The translations under genes were made by a program, and so were the position numbers. From Microbulbifer agarilyticus (GTDB taxonomy: Bacteria; Pseudomonadota; Gammaproteobacteria; Pseudomonadales; Cellvibrionaceae): a DNA stretch of 64,000 nt. The stretch lies in the NCBI RefSeq assembly GCF_020171345.1, contig NZ_JAIUZM010000003.1, positions 1 to 64,000 on the forward strand. Reading direction: 5' to 3'. How positions within the stretch are numbered: the first letter of the stretch is position 1; each line of letters starts with the position of its first letter. The notes beneath the pieces are model-generated. The model was not told the origin of the DNA. It ran no database searches and was given only the letters and a program-made list of their open reading frames with translations. Shown here one piece after another: positions 1-6,645 of the stretch.

Positions 1-97
1 AGCGAACTGTGATAAACAAGGCCTTCGGTGGCCGCCGAAGGTGGGTCTCAATTTACCCGTTAGCGAGAAGGGCGTAAAACGCCAAAATACGATAAGA
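1..97 (+). repeat. 97-bp direct repeat, copy A (cassette 3' end)
   Basis: Bases 1-97 are identical to 4506-4602. The repeat starts in the last codons of an ORF (agc gaa ctg tga), holds a short hairpin (CCTTCGG 22-28 with CCGAAGG 35-41) and ends where an attC arm begins (cgataag, 90-96). It is probably the 3' end of a cassette whose body lies left of the window. The two copies diverge abruptly inside attC, as expected when related cassettes share a gene end but carry different attC sites. Confidence 0.85.
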
Positions 98-244
98 ACA
101 ACCATACAAGGCCAGGCAATATGCTCCGGGCCATTGGCCCTCCGCGGGACAGCTTACCTTGTGCACCTTTTGCGCAGGTCGCTTCGCTCCCATTTTGGCC
201 CAAAATGCGCACAAGGTAAGCTGCCCCTGCTGGCGGCGTTAGGA
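91..244 (+). other. attC recombination site 1 (integron cassette)
   Basis: A long imperfect palindrome ends in a typical integron core, GTTAGGA (238-244). The inner stem pairs AGCTTACCTTGTGC (151-164) perfectly with GCACAAGGTAAGCT (209-222). The outer arms pair loosely (GCCAGGCA with TGCTGGC), and the left core ATAAGAAC is degenerate. Its central stem is nearly the same as in the site at 603-746, so the two sites are one subfamily. The expected cut is between G238 and T239. Assignment rests on structure and context; the integrase is not in view. Confidence 0.75.
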
Positions 245-251
245 GGAGTAT

Positions 252-608
252 ATGGACGATACCCCAGAAGAAGCACAGCAAAGACATTTGCTTTTTATGC
301 AGCACTTAATGGAGCGTGGAGTAGCCTGGGCGCTGCACAATGGAGATGGACTCGCCAATTTCGAAACAGATGAAGGAGAGCTTCTACTCCCGCTTTGGAG
401 TTCGTGTACTGCGGCTGAATCTGCTTTGGGGAATTTTAAAAACTACGAGCCAATCCAGATTAGTAAAGAAGATTTACTTGATTGGGTTCTTCCTGCTGCC
501 GAGAGCCACGGGATGTGGATTGGCACAGATTTAAACCCCAGTCTTGCTGGATTAGACGTGCCGGCGACTTATCTTAAAGAAATTGTCTCCAGCGACTACT
601 CCTCCTAA
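252..608 (+). CDS. DUF2750 family protein (cassette gene)
   Basis: A protein of 118 residues without signal peptide or membrane segment. The pattern GVAWALHNGDGLANFETDEGE, then LPLW, then a DLLDWVLP segment and a C-terminal ETAEDL-like acidic region fits the DUF2750 family, small cytosolic proteins of unknown function. The ribosome site AGGAGG (241-246) lies directly on the attC core GTTAGGA, and the stop codon TAA (606-608) lies inside the left core of the next attC. The gene therefore fills its cassette from edge to edge. Family call is from memory of the motif, no role is known. Confidence 0.75.
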   Translation: MDDTPEEAQQRHLLFMQHLMERGVAWALHNGDGLANFETDEGELLLPLWSSCTAAESALGNFKNYEPIQISKEDLLDWVLPAAESHGMWIGTDLNPSLAGLDVPATYLKEIVSSDYSS

Positions 609-746
609 CAATCACGGGCAGTGAAGCTCCGGCCCTTCGGGCCTCCGCGGGACGGCTTACCTTATGCACGTTTTGCGCGGTCGCTTCGCTCCCATTTTTG
701 CGCAAAATGTGCACAAGGTAAGCCGCCCCTGCCGTGGGCGTTAGGG
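603..746 (+). other. attC recombination site 2
   Basis: Left core CCTAACA (604-610) pairs with right core GTTAGGG (740-746). CACGGGCAG in the left arm pairs with CTGCCGTG in the right arm with one unpaired base, matching the extrahelical base used by integron integrases on the folded bottom strand. The inner stem GGCTTACCTT... pairs with ...AAGGTAAGCC. This is the clearest attC in the window and gives the orientation of the array, with attI expected to the left. Confidence 0.85.
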
Positions 747-792
747 CCTAAAGCAATATCGAGAATAATTCAATAATCAATAAGGAAGTAAA

Positions 793-1518
793 TTGAGTTT
801 TAATAAGCAAAGAGCTACCCAAATAGCTGAAGAAATCACTATAAACGCTGATGAAAAATTACTCATCCCATCTTTCATAGAGGTATGCCAATTTCTATCA
901 GACTTTCCCAGCGAGTTATCTTGGCGAACCAGTAAAGCGAACCCAGTTAAGCCTAGTGTTGATAACGAAGACGGGTTAAGGATACTAGCCAATAGATACT
1001 TTGATGCTTATAGAAGATCTGATTTCCCAGTTAAACCAAGCACAATCCCAGATGAAATGGTTTCGGTCATAATGGAAAGTGCTTATGGATATAGCAAGGA
1101 AGAGTGTCAGAGAATAAAACTAGAGCATCAACATGCTATGTGTGCCGAAAATTGCGTTGGCAATTTATTAGAGCGTTACTTAGAGTCCAAATTGCGAGCG
1201 AGTCATTGGAGCTGGTGCTGCGGTGAATTTGTAAAGGCCGTGGACTTCATAGGTAAAAATGAAAAAGGCGAGTGGATTGCCTTGCAAATAAAGAATAGGG
1301 ATAACTCCGAAAATTCATCAAGCAGTGCCATCAGAGATGGCACAAGAATACAAAAATGGTTCCGCTCATTTTCAAAAGATACGGCAAAAGGAAGGCCGAG
1401 TTTTACAAATTGGGAGAACCTACCTCCATTGATGCAAGGCTATGGATTAAACGAAGAAGGCTTTAAATCGTTTGTTTCCAGCTACATCTCATCGGAGAAA
1501 GCCAAGAACAAGGGTTAA
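793..1518 (+). CDS. SinI/AvaII-like type II restriction endonuclease
   Basis: A soluble protein of 241 residues that I assign to the SinI-type restriction endonucleases (cleaving GGWCC in characterised members). The assignment rests on length, on a region [11 protein letters not shown] (about residues 156-166) that looks like the end of a PD-(D/E)XK core, on a C-terminal [13 protein letters not shown] segment, and above all on its position tail to tail with a C5-cytosine methyltransferase. It starts at TTG 793, 5 bases after AAGGAAG (782-788). Its last 4 bases overlap the last 4 of the methyltransferase on the other strand. The specificity is inferred. Low GC and rare codons (ata, aga) mark it as acquired, with the whole R-M pair inside one cassette. 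Confidence 0.7.
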   Translation: MSFNKQRATQIAEEITINADEKLLIPSFIEVCQFLSDFPSELSWRTSKANPVKPSVDNEDGLRILANRYFDAYRRSDFPVKPSTIPDEMVSVIMESAYGYSKEECQRIKLEHQHAMCAENCVGNLLERYLESKLRASHWSWCCGEFVKAVDFIGKNEKGEWIALQIKNRDNSENSSSSAIRDGTRIQKWFRSFSKDTAKGRPSFTNWENLPPLMQGYGLNEEGFKSFVSSYISSEKAKNKG

Positions 1519-2936
1519 CCAAACCCAAGTTCTTGCTGTTCTGATTTATCCTGAAATATCTCTATTTGCTTATTGAATTGAGCTATCCACTCTTTGTCAC
1601 TAGTATTTTTATACCTTGAGTATTTAAAACCAACAATGGGAACGATCTCAACATTATTGATTAGTTTTATGATCAATTGACCTACGGCAAGTCCCATGCC
1701 AAGTGGGACTGCATTGCCAACCTGTTTATACTGCTGAATTATTGGGCCAGCTAGCTCCCAGTTATCTGGAAACTCTTGTATTCTTTTGTATTCCTCAACA
1801 GATATTGGTCTATCTTCTGTTGGGTGAGCTAGGTCAGTTGCGGGCATTGCTGGATGAGTGACCAAAGTTGGGGACGGTTTATCCCACGCTAACCGTCTTA
1901 AAAAACCTGTTTTCCCTCCACCGGAATAAAATGATTTTCCCATAGCTTCTTTTTGTAACTCTATTGGTAAATCTTTCCAATTTTGACCAGGCTTGAGCAG
2001 GCGATAGTATTGCAATCTCTTTTCTGGGAAATTAAGGTGATTGTGGCTTTCAATATTTTTAATGCACGACTTTAAAGTTTTCCATTTTGGCAACCCAAAC
2101 GAACCATCTTTTGAATGTGTTGGTATCAAAAAGGGTGGTTTTTTGCCGTCACGAGAGCAAATTATAATAACACGTTCTCTAATTTGCGGTGTTCCAAAAT
2201 TAGCAGAATTATATAAATTAAATGAAAATCCGTATCCGGAACTTTCTAGTCTATTAATTATAAAATTTAGCGCGCCGCCTTTTAGCTCATCCGCTTTTAA
2301 ATCGGGGAATTCGGGGCCTCTTTGATCATGCGGCCTATGATCCATAGGACAAGATAAAAGCCCTCTAACATTTTCAATAACAAAATATTTCGGTTTCAGT
2401 TCAAGGCATAGCTCTAAATACTTTAAAAACACATTACCTCTATCGTCATTGAAGCCTTTTCGCTTTCCTGCCGTGCTAAATGCTTGGCATGGAGGGCCGC
2501 CCATAATCAAATCTATATCATCGTCATCTGACAATCCTGCGGCCTGTCTTATATCTGAGCTAGAATATTCGTTTATGTCGGTTAGCAAAGCCGCATTGGG
2601 TTTATTCAGAGCAATTGTTTGCCTGCAAAATTTATCAATTTCACAGGCAAGACGGACGTCAAAACCTGCCTTTTCTATTCCTAGGTCAAGCCCCATGGCT
2701 CCAGAGAAAAAGCTCAATGCTATGGGCTTTTTGTTGTCAACTTTATAAACAGGATGATCTTCAGCTACTTTGTGTGCAGATTTAAGACCATAGCTTCTTA
2801 AGCTAGAGGCATCAATCACCCATGAGCTGCCTAGCTTTCTTGCGTTGAGTTCATTAGTTCTACAAAGGGTGCGAATTCGCTGCTGGCTAATATTTAGTTG
2901 TTCTGCTGCTTCTTTAATGGTAATTTCGGTACTCAT
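1515..2936 (-). CDS. C5-cytosine DNA methyltransferase with N-terminal HTH
   Basis: 473 residues that should methylate cytosine at C5 within the site cut by the partner endonuclease. Visible motifs in order: an N-terminal excisionase/MerR-like helix-turn-helix (residues 5-50, [20 protein letters not shown]), motif [18 protein letters not shown] (about 75), catalytic motif [15 protein letters not shown] (about 146), motif VI ENVRGL (about 188), motif VIII QIRERV (about 251) and motif X QVGNAVP (about 406). It is transcribed towards the endonuclease gene from a promoter with a palindrome over the start site. The fused HTH suggests that the enzyme represses its own gene, as reported for the N-terminal extensions of M.EcoRII and M.MspI. 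Start ATG 2936 follows AAGGAAA. Confidence 0.92.
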   Translation of the reverse strand: MSTEITIKEAAEQLNISQQRIRTLCRTNELNARKLGSSWVIDASSLRSYGLKSAHKVAEDHPVYKVDNKKPIALSFFSGAMGLDLGIEKAGFDVRLACEIDKFCRQTIALNKPNAALLTDINEYSSSDIRQAAGLSDDDDIDLIMGGPPCQAFSTAGKRKGFNDDRGNVFLKYLELCLELKPKYFVIENVRGLLSCPMDHRPHDQRGPEFPDLKADELKGGALNFIINRLESSGYGFSFNLYNSANFGTPQIRERVIIICSRDGKKPPFLIPTHSKDGSFGLPKWKTLKSCIKNIESHNHLNFPEKRLQYYRLLKPGQNWKDLPIELQKEAMGKSFYSGGGKTGFLRRLAWDKPSPTLVTHPAMPATDLAHPTEDRPISVEEYKRIQEFPDNWELAGPIIQQYKQVGNAVPLGMGLAVGQLIIKLINNVEIVPIVGFKYSRYKNTSDKEWIAQFNKQIEIFQDKSEQQELGFG

Positions 2937-2955
2937 TCTGTGTTTCCTTTGCGAA

Positions 2956-2999
2956 ACCTATAATAGGTACCAATATAGCTGGATATATATACATGTCAA
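2956..2999 (-). promoter_or_regulatory. methyltransferase promoter with operator-like palindrome
   Basis: On the minus strand a perfect -35 TTGACA (2999-2994) is followed after 16 bases by TATATT (2977-2972). Just downstream, across the expected start site near 2965, lies the perfect inverted repeat ACCTAT-A-ATAGGT (2956-2968). The -35 hexamer abuts the attC site starting at 3001. The palindrome is a good candidate target for the HTH fused to the methyltransferase or for another repressor. Confidence 0.65.
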
Positions 3000-3000
3000 G

Positions 3001-3096
3001 CCCTAACAAGCAGCAGCAACGGACTGTCAAACCTGTCACTCAAATTGCTGCGCAATTACGTGCCAGCTTTGCCAGCCGCTGTGCTGGGCGTTATGT
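3001..3096 (+). other. attC recombination site 3
   Basis: Left core CCCTAAC (3001-3007) and right core GTTATGT (3090-3096) bracket an imperfect palindrome of 96 bases: CAGCAGCAACGG pairs with CCGCTGTGCTG, leaving bulged bases. It is shorter than sites 1 and 2 and unrelated to them inside, so the cassettes have mixed origins. It closes the cassette with the restriction-modification pair. Confidence 0.75.
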
Positions 3097-3113
3097 GATC
3101 ACGAGGAATAATA

Positions 3114-3228
3114 ATGAATAGCGGAAAAGTGAACTGCGGAAATTGTAACAACGACGTAGTTCCAAAGTTGTGGAAGAAGAATAAAGAGAGCGCTTTTAAT
3201 GAGCGTGAGCTAGAGCATGTGTGCCCAA
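3114..3228 (+). pseudogene. small zinc-ribbon-like cassette ORF broken by an IS
   Basis: An ORF begins at ATG 3114 after GAGGAA and the attC core. It encodes MNSGKVNCGNCNNDVVPKLW and continues to ...LEHVCP, where the insertion sequence starts at about 3229. CxxC followed by a later HVCP looks like half of a zinc ribbon. With the IS the frame runs into TAG at 3240. The DNA right of the IS (4464-4517) reads SRSYLLSVLMNRPGSEL-stop, the same tail as at the window start, but not in frame with the left part, so bases were lost or the two parts are unrelated. Function unknown. Confidence 0.5.
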
Positions 3229-3294
3229 TGGCAAGCCCCTAGTATCCTAGACACTCTTTAGCGTTACAATAACGCCAAAAGAGGTGTCTAAATT

Positions 3295-3588
3295 ATGAGC
3301 GGAAAGCGCTATACCGAAGAGTTCAAGATTGAGGCGGTGAAGCAGGTCACCGACCGGGGGTACAAGGTTGGGGAGGTTGCTGAGCGACTGGGTATTACCA
3401 GCAAGAGCCTGTATGACTGGATCGCAAAATACGGTGACCAAGGCTCTCAGCACCAGACTATCAATAGCCAACAGGATGAAATCAAGAAGCTGAAGGCCCA
3501 GCTTCGCCGCGTCACCGAAGAGCGCGATATTTTAAAGGAGGCCGCAGCGTACTTTGCAAGCGAGTCAAGGAAAGATACGCGTTCATAA
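3295..3588 (+). CDS. IS3-family transposase OrfA (HTH)
   Basis: 97 residues: a helix-turn-helix of the IS3/IS911 OrfA type (KRYTEEFKIEAVKQVTDRGY, then AERLGITSKSLYDWIAKYG) followed by a leucine-zipper-like coiled coil (IKKLKAQLRRVTEERDILK, about 62-80). It binds the terminal repeats and becomes the N-terminus of the full transposase after frameshifting near codon 81. Without the shift it stops at 3588 and is thought to act as inhibitor in this family. Confidence 0.93.
   Translation: MSGKRYTEEFKIEAVKQVTDRGYKVGEVAERLGITSKSLYDWIAKYGDQGSQHQTINSQQDEIKKLKAQLRRVTEERDILKEAAAYFASESRKDTRS
3531..3537 (+). promoter_or_regulatory. programmed -1 frameshift site of the IS
   Basis: Within orfA the codons ATT TTA AAG contain the slippery heptamer T-TTA-AAG (3531-3537). 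It overlaps the Shine-Dalgarno-like run AAAGGAGG (3534-3541). Shifting to TTT AAA enters the orfB frame, which is open from here and encodes KERYAFIKSRL, the usual N-terminal part of OrfB. Confidence 0.7.
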
Positions 3589-4445
3589 AATCACGGCTCG
3601 ATAGGTACTCCATTGCGGCCATGTGTCGCGCTCTGCAGGTTGAGCGTTCTGGCTTTTATGCCTGGCAGGAAAAGCCAAAAAGCAAACGTCAGATTGAAGA
3701 TGAGCGGCTGTTGGGGCTGGTCAAACAGTTCTGGATCGAAAGCGGGTTTTCCTATGGTTATCGCAATATTACTTTGGACCTCAAGGATCATGGCGAAAGT
3801 TGCGGTAAGAATAGGATTTACCGAATCATGCGCCACGCAGGCATTCGCTCTCAAAGAGGCTACAGAAAGCACCGCGGCTTTACAGGCGGGGATCTCAGCC
3901 ATGTCGCGCCGAATACGCTTGACCGCCAGTTTGAAGTGAACCGCCCCAACAAGGCTTGGGTGACGGACTTCACCTATATTCGCACCCACGAAGGCTGGCT
4001 GTATTTGACAGTTGTACTGGACCTCTTCTCTCGCCAAGTTGTTGGCTGGAGCATGAAGAGCAATCCACGCGCTGATTTGGTGATCGACGCCCTGCTAATG
4101 GCTATATGGCGACGGAAGCCGAAGGAACGTGTACTCATTCATTCCGATCAGGGTGTGCAGTATACCTGCTCGGACTGGAGGAAATTTCTCACAGACAACA
4201 ACCTGGAGGCCAGCATGAGCCGCCGCGGCAACTGCCACGATAATGCAGTCGCCGAGAGCTTCTTCTCGTTATTGAAGGGTGAGCGAATCAAGCGCAAGAT
4301 CTACAAAGATAGGAACGAAGCGCGGGCAGAGATATTCAATTATATTGAGTTCTTCTACAACCCGAAGCGCCGCCACGGCAGCAGTAATGGCTTGTCACCG
4401 ATTCAGTTTGAAAAGCAGTACTTTGAGGAGCTAGAAAGTGTCTAG
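3537..4445 (+). CDS. IS3-family transposase OrfB (DDE integrase core)
   Basis: The catalytic half of the transposase. Reading in from the slippery site gives KERYAFIKSRLDRYSIAAMC before the first ATG at 3621. Next come an HTH_21-type region (SGFYAW, FGYRNI-like SYGYRNI) and the rve integrase core with the DDE triad: WVTDFTY, then HSDQGVQY, then the E of NAVAESFFSLLK (about 35 residues later). The C-terminus IEFFYNPKRRHGSSNGLSP is typical. No frameshift or stop interrupts it. The start is given at the frameshift because independent initiation at ATG 3621 would lose conserved residues. Confidence 0.92.
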   Translation, partial: GGRSVLCKRVKERYAFIKSRLDRYSIAAMCRALQVERSGFYAWQEKPKSKRQIEDERLLGLVKQFWIESGFSYGYRNITLDLKDHGESCGKNRIYRIMRHAGIRSQRGYRKHRGFTGGDLSHVAPNTLDRQFEVNRPNKAWVTDFTYIRTHEGWLYLTVVLDLFSRQVVGWSMKSNPRADLVIDALLMAIWRRKPKERVLIHSDQGVQYTCSDWRKFLTDNNLEASMSRRGNCHDNAVAESFFSLLKGERIKRKIYKDRNEARAEIFNYIEFFYNPKRRHGSSNGLSPIQFEKQYFEELESV

Positions 4446-4505
4446 AGAACTAGGGGCTTGCCATCACGTTCATACTTGTTATCGGTCTTAATGAACCGGC
4501 CAGGC

Positions 4506-4602
4506 AGCGAACTGTGATAAACAAGGCCTTCGGTGGCCGCCGAAGGTGGGTCTCAATTTACCCGTTAGCGAGAAGGGCGTAAAACGCCAAAATACGATAA
4601 GA
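4506..4602 (+). repeat. 97-bp direct repeat, copy B
   Basis: Identical over 97 bases to 1-97. It includes the codons agc gaa ctg tga, which here end a frame running from the right edge of the IS (4464-4517), and the hairpin CCTTCGG/CCGAAGG (4527-4546). It runs into the left arm of attC4. Together with copy A it flanks the DUF2750 and R-M cassettes and the IS. Confidence 0.85.
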
Positions 4603-4703
4603 GCAGACAGCCAACGCTACGCACCTTTTGTGTAACTCGCTGGCGCTCAAACGTTAACACAAAAGGTGCTCCGCGCTGGCTGCGCCTGCGCTGGGCGTTA
4701 TGT
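4594..4703 (+). other. attC recombination site 4
   Basis: The inner stem pairs GCACCTTTTGTGTAAC (4621-4636) with GTTAACACAAAAGGTGC (4653-4669), with one bulged T. Outside, CAGCCA pairs with TGGCTG and GCAG with CTGC. The right core is GTTATGT (4697-4703), the same as in attC3, and the left core cgATAAGA is degenerate. It opens the cold-shock cassette. Confidence 0.75.
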
Positions 4704-4925
4704 GAAAGACTTACCCACGTTTAGTAGGCATATGAGAAAACGCTTGACTTATCTCTTTCCGGTCTATATTGTCGTGCGCAGCTCGAAAGCAAGCTTATTT
4801 TTTACTCTCTCCATTTCGTTGTTTCTTAGTAGTTCCTCGTCCTGTAGTTTTTAAATTCTTCGTTTTATTTCCCGCTATTCATGCCTCATGAAGGCACACT
4901 TATACTTATCTACAGGATATACATT

Positions 4926-5135
4926 ATGTCTAATACAGTTACTGGTACAGTAAAATGGTTCAACGAAAGTAAAGGTTTTGGGTTCATCGAACAAAAGTCT
5001 GGCCCTGACGTTTTTGCACACTTTAGTTCAATCGTAAGCTCTGGCTTTAAAACTCTTACAGAAGGCCAAGCGGTTGAGTTCACGGTTTCACAAGGTCAAA
5101 AAGGCCCACAAGCAGAGAACATCATGGTTGTTTAA
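4926..5135 (+). CDS. cspA: CspA-family cold-shock protein (cassette-borne)
   Basis: 69 residues: a complete cold-shock domain with RNP1 KGFGFIE (residues 15-21) and RNP2 VFAHFSSI (about 29-36), a single-strand nucleic-acid chaperone of the cytoplasm. Start ATG 4926 gives the family length; a longer frame from 4881 would add a tail without similarity. The 5' region is long (about 220 bases from attC4), AT-rich with runs of t and c, as in cold-induced csp leaders, so regulation by leader RNA is possible. It lies between attC4 and the fifth left core, so it is an integron cassette. The gene symbol marks the family, not orthology. Confidence 0.92.
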   Translation: MSNTVTGTVKWFNESKGFGFIEQKSGPDVFAHFSSIVSSGFKTLTEGQAVEFTVSQGQKGPQAENIMVV

Positions 5136-5156
5136 TCGCTAAGATTTTCTTTAAAG

Positions 5157-5184
5157 AGGCAAGCTGTGATGGCTTGCCTTTTTT
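5157..5184 (+). terminator. intrinsic terminator after cspA
   Basis: Stem AGGCAAGC (5157-5164) with GCTTGCCT (5172-5179), loop of 7, followed by six T (5179-5184). It lies 22 bases after the cspA stop codon. Confidence 0.9.
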
Positions 5185-5222
5185 GTGTCTGCAATAAATG
5201 TAAGCTTCGTTCAAATAAAACA

Positions 5223-5236
5223 CATAACCAGGCGCT
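5223..5236 (+). other. truncated attC (left arm only)
   Basis: CATAACCAGGCGC (5223-5235) is complementary to the right cores GCGTTATG seen in attC3 and attC4, as expected for the left core of the cspA cassette's own attC. The rest is missing; transposase-like sequence follows, so an insertion or deletion cut the site. It marks the right end of the recognisable array. Confidence 0.5.
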
Positions 5237-5782
5237 AAATGCTCGGCCAAGGTCTATTCCTCGACTGGAAATCAGCTCGGCGAGTTAGCTCCGGTGGATA
5301 GCTCGGGCACACAGTGGGCAGGGGACTTTACTTATATTAAGACCGCTAATGGCTGGCTATATCATGCCGTCGTGATCGACTTGTTGACGAGATCGGTCGT
5401 CGGGTGGTCCTTCAGCAGGAAGCGAAATAGCGAACTAACGAAAAGTGCGCTCAAGATGGCATTGGCACGCCAGCGACCACAGGCAGGCTGTATATTCCAT
5501 TCTGACCAGGGAATTGAATATGCAGCACATGAATATCAAGAACTTGTCGAGTCGGCAGGTATGACACGGAGTATGAGCCGAAAGGGCAATCCTCTGGATA
5601 ATGGAATTGTCGAATCATTCTTCCATAGCATGAAGACAGAGCTTGTTCACCAGCGGATATTCGAAAATGAAATCGATGCAGTAGCTCATATCATCGAATA
5701 CATTGAGTTCTACAACCGAGAACGGCTTCACTCAAGTCTCGGCTATCAATCGCTTTCAGAGTATGAAAAACTGGCGGCATAA
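5228..5782 (+). pseudogene. IS3-family transposase OrfB, 5'-truncated
   Basis: The open frame from 5228 (nearest start GTG 5294) carries most of an rve core: WAGDFTYIKTANGWLYHAVV (first D), HSDQGIEY (second D), and NGIVESFFHSMKTEL (E), ending RERLHSSLGYQSLSEYEKL. All three catalytic residues are present, but the N-terminal 100 or so residues of OrfB and all of OrfA are absent, so it cannot make a full transposase. It differs from the complete IS upstream and belongs to an IS3/IS150-like subgroup. Its 3' end is followed by a proper right terminal repeat. Confidence 0.85.
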
Positions 5783-5784
5783 AG

Positions 5785-5862
5785 TGTCCACGAAAGTGGT
5801 AGCAGATCACTTCTAAAATGCTAACGCATTTAAAAAGCTGATCTGAAACCACTTTCGTGGGC
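5785..5862. repeat. two facing IS3-type terminal repeats, 29 bp apart
   Basis: 5785-5809 (TGTCCACGAAAGTGG... ATCA) is the right end of the truncated IS: its complement starts TGATCTGC and ends GTGGACA, like IS3 tips. 5839-5862 (TGATCTGAAACCACTTTCGTGG) is an inverted, nearly identical copy that would be the left end of a second element pointing right, but no transposase follows. The 29 bases between are AT-rich. Confidence 0.7.
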
Positions 5863-5931
5863 GGTATGAGATGGTTGGGATACCCTGTTTCTCTGCTATA
5901 GTCTGCTCTATATCTTCTTAGGTGAAATCCA

Positions 5932-6645
5932 TTGAAGAAAATGATATTTGTTATTGTTTTGTTAGCAGTCGCGTTTTTTTTCTTCTACCAGTATGGGAGA
6001 ACAATTTGGCATCCGGCAACGACAAGGATTACCGGTAAGAAAACGCTAGCACAGGTTATTGATCGTTATGGTGAACAGGCAAGACAAGAGCTGGAGCCGC
6101 TGTTCAATAAAAAAGGCATCAGTTACCCACCGTCAAAGCTCGCGCTTGTTGCCTTCAAGGATAAAGATGTGTTGGAAGTCTGGGCGGCTAACGGCAGTGA
6201 CTACCAGCTGATAACTTCCTATCCCATCAAGGCGGCTAGTGGTGTACTGGGGCCGAAGTTGCGTGAGGGAGACAAGCAGGTGCCGGAAGGGATTTATAAA
6301 ATCATCGGGTTTAACCCAAATAGCGCTTATCATCTTTCCATGAAGTTAAATTATCCCAACGATTTTGATTTGGTACATGCTAAGAATGAAGGGCGGACTT
6401 ATCCAGGTACAAATATATTTATCCATGGCCGTGCCGCTTCAATAGGCTGTCTGGCAATGGGGGACCCTGCGATCGAGCAATTGTTTTCCCTAGTTTATGC
6501 TACCGGAAAGTCGAATACGACAGTGCTTATTTCACCATCCGATCCATCGCAGAGCACGCTAAGCCCGCCTGCAGACTCTCCGTCGTGGGTTTCCGATCTC
6601 TATAAAGATATTGCGTCAAAGTACTCGGAAATTACTGGGAAGTAG
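5932..6645 (+). CDS. YafK-like murein L,D-transpeptidase family protein
   Basis: 237 residues with one N-terminal membrane/signal segment (residues 4-20) and a YkuD-type catalytic domain in the periplasm. The family signature is H165-G-R-A-A-S-I-G-C173, with the catalytic cysteine at 173. The stretch SYPIKAASGVLGPKLREGDKQVPEG resembles E. coli YafK (DpaA), which releases Braun lipoprotein from peptidoglycan, more than the cross-linking enzymes. Start TTG 5932 is preceded by AGGTG at a spacing of 7; ATG 5941 is the alternative. The 3' end overlaps the convergent gene by 30 bases. It is the first typical chromosomal gene right of the cassette island. Confidence 0.85.
   Translation: MKKMIFVIVLLAVAFFFFYQYGRTIWHPATTRITGKKTLAQVIDRYGEQARQELEPLFNKKGISYPPSKLALVAFKDKDVLEVWAANGSDYQLITSYPIKAASGVLGPKLREGDKQVPEGIYKIIGFNPNSAYHLSMKLNYPNDFDLVHAKNEGRTYPGTNIFIHGRAASIGCLAMGDPAIEQLFSLVYATGKSNTTVLISPSDPSQSTLSPPADSPSWVSDLYKDIASKYSEITGK

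Larger units (their letters stand above)
3229..4463 (+). mobile_element. IS3-family insertion sequence, complete
   Basis: An element of 1235 bp with terminal inverted repeats of 27 bp: the left end 3229-3255 and the complement of the right end 4437-4463 both begin TGGCAAGCCCCTAGT and end CTAGACACT, differing at a few central positions. Inside are overlapping orfA and orfB with a -1 frameshift site. I see no target-site duplication: the flanks are cccaa and tcacg. The repeats, reading frames and frameshift signal are intact, so it could still be active. It sits inside an integron cassette between attC3 and attC4. Confidence 0.9.

Noticed and set aside
2449-2748. Plus-strand ORF of 99 codons inside the methyltransferase gene
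   Set aside because: Antisense shadow of a gene with full motif set; no ribosome site.
3229-4463. Target-site duplication around the IS
   Set aside because: Flanks cccaa and tcacg do not match in any 3-5 base register.
1-5240. CRISPR array
   Set aside because: The repeats are a two-copy 97-bp repeat and imperfect palindromes with attC cores, not short regularly spaced repeats; no cas genes are near.
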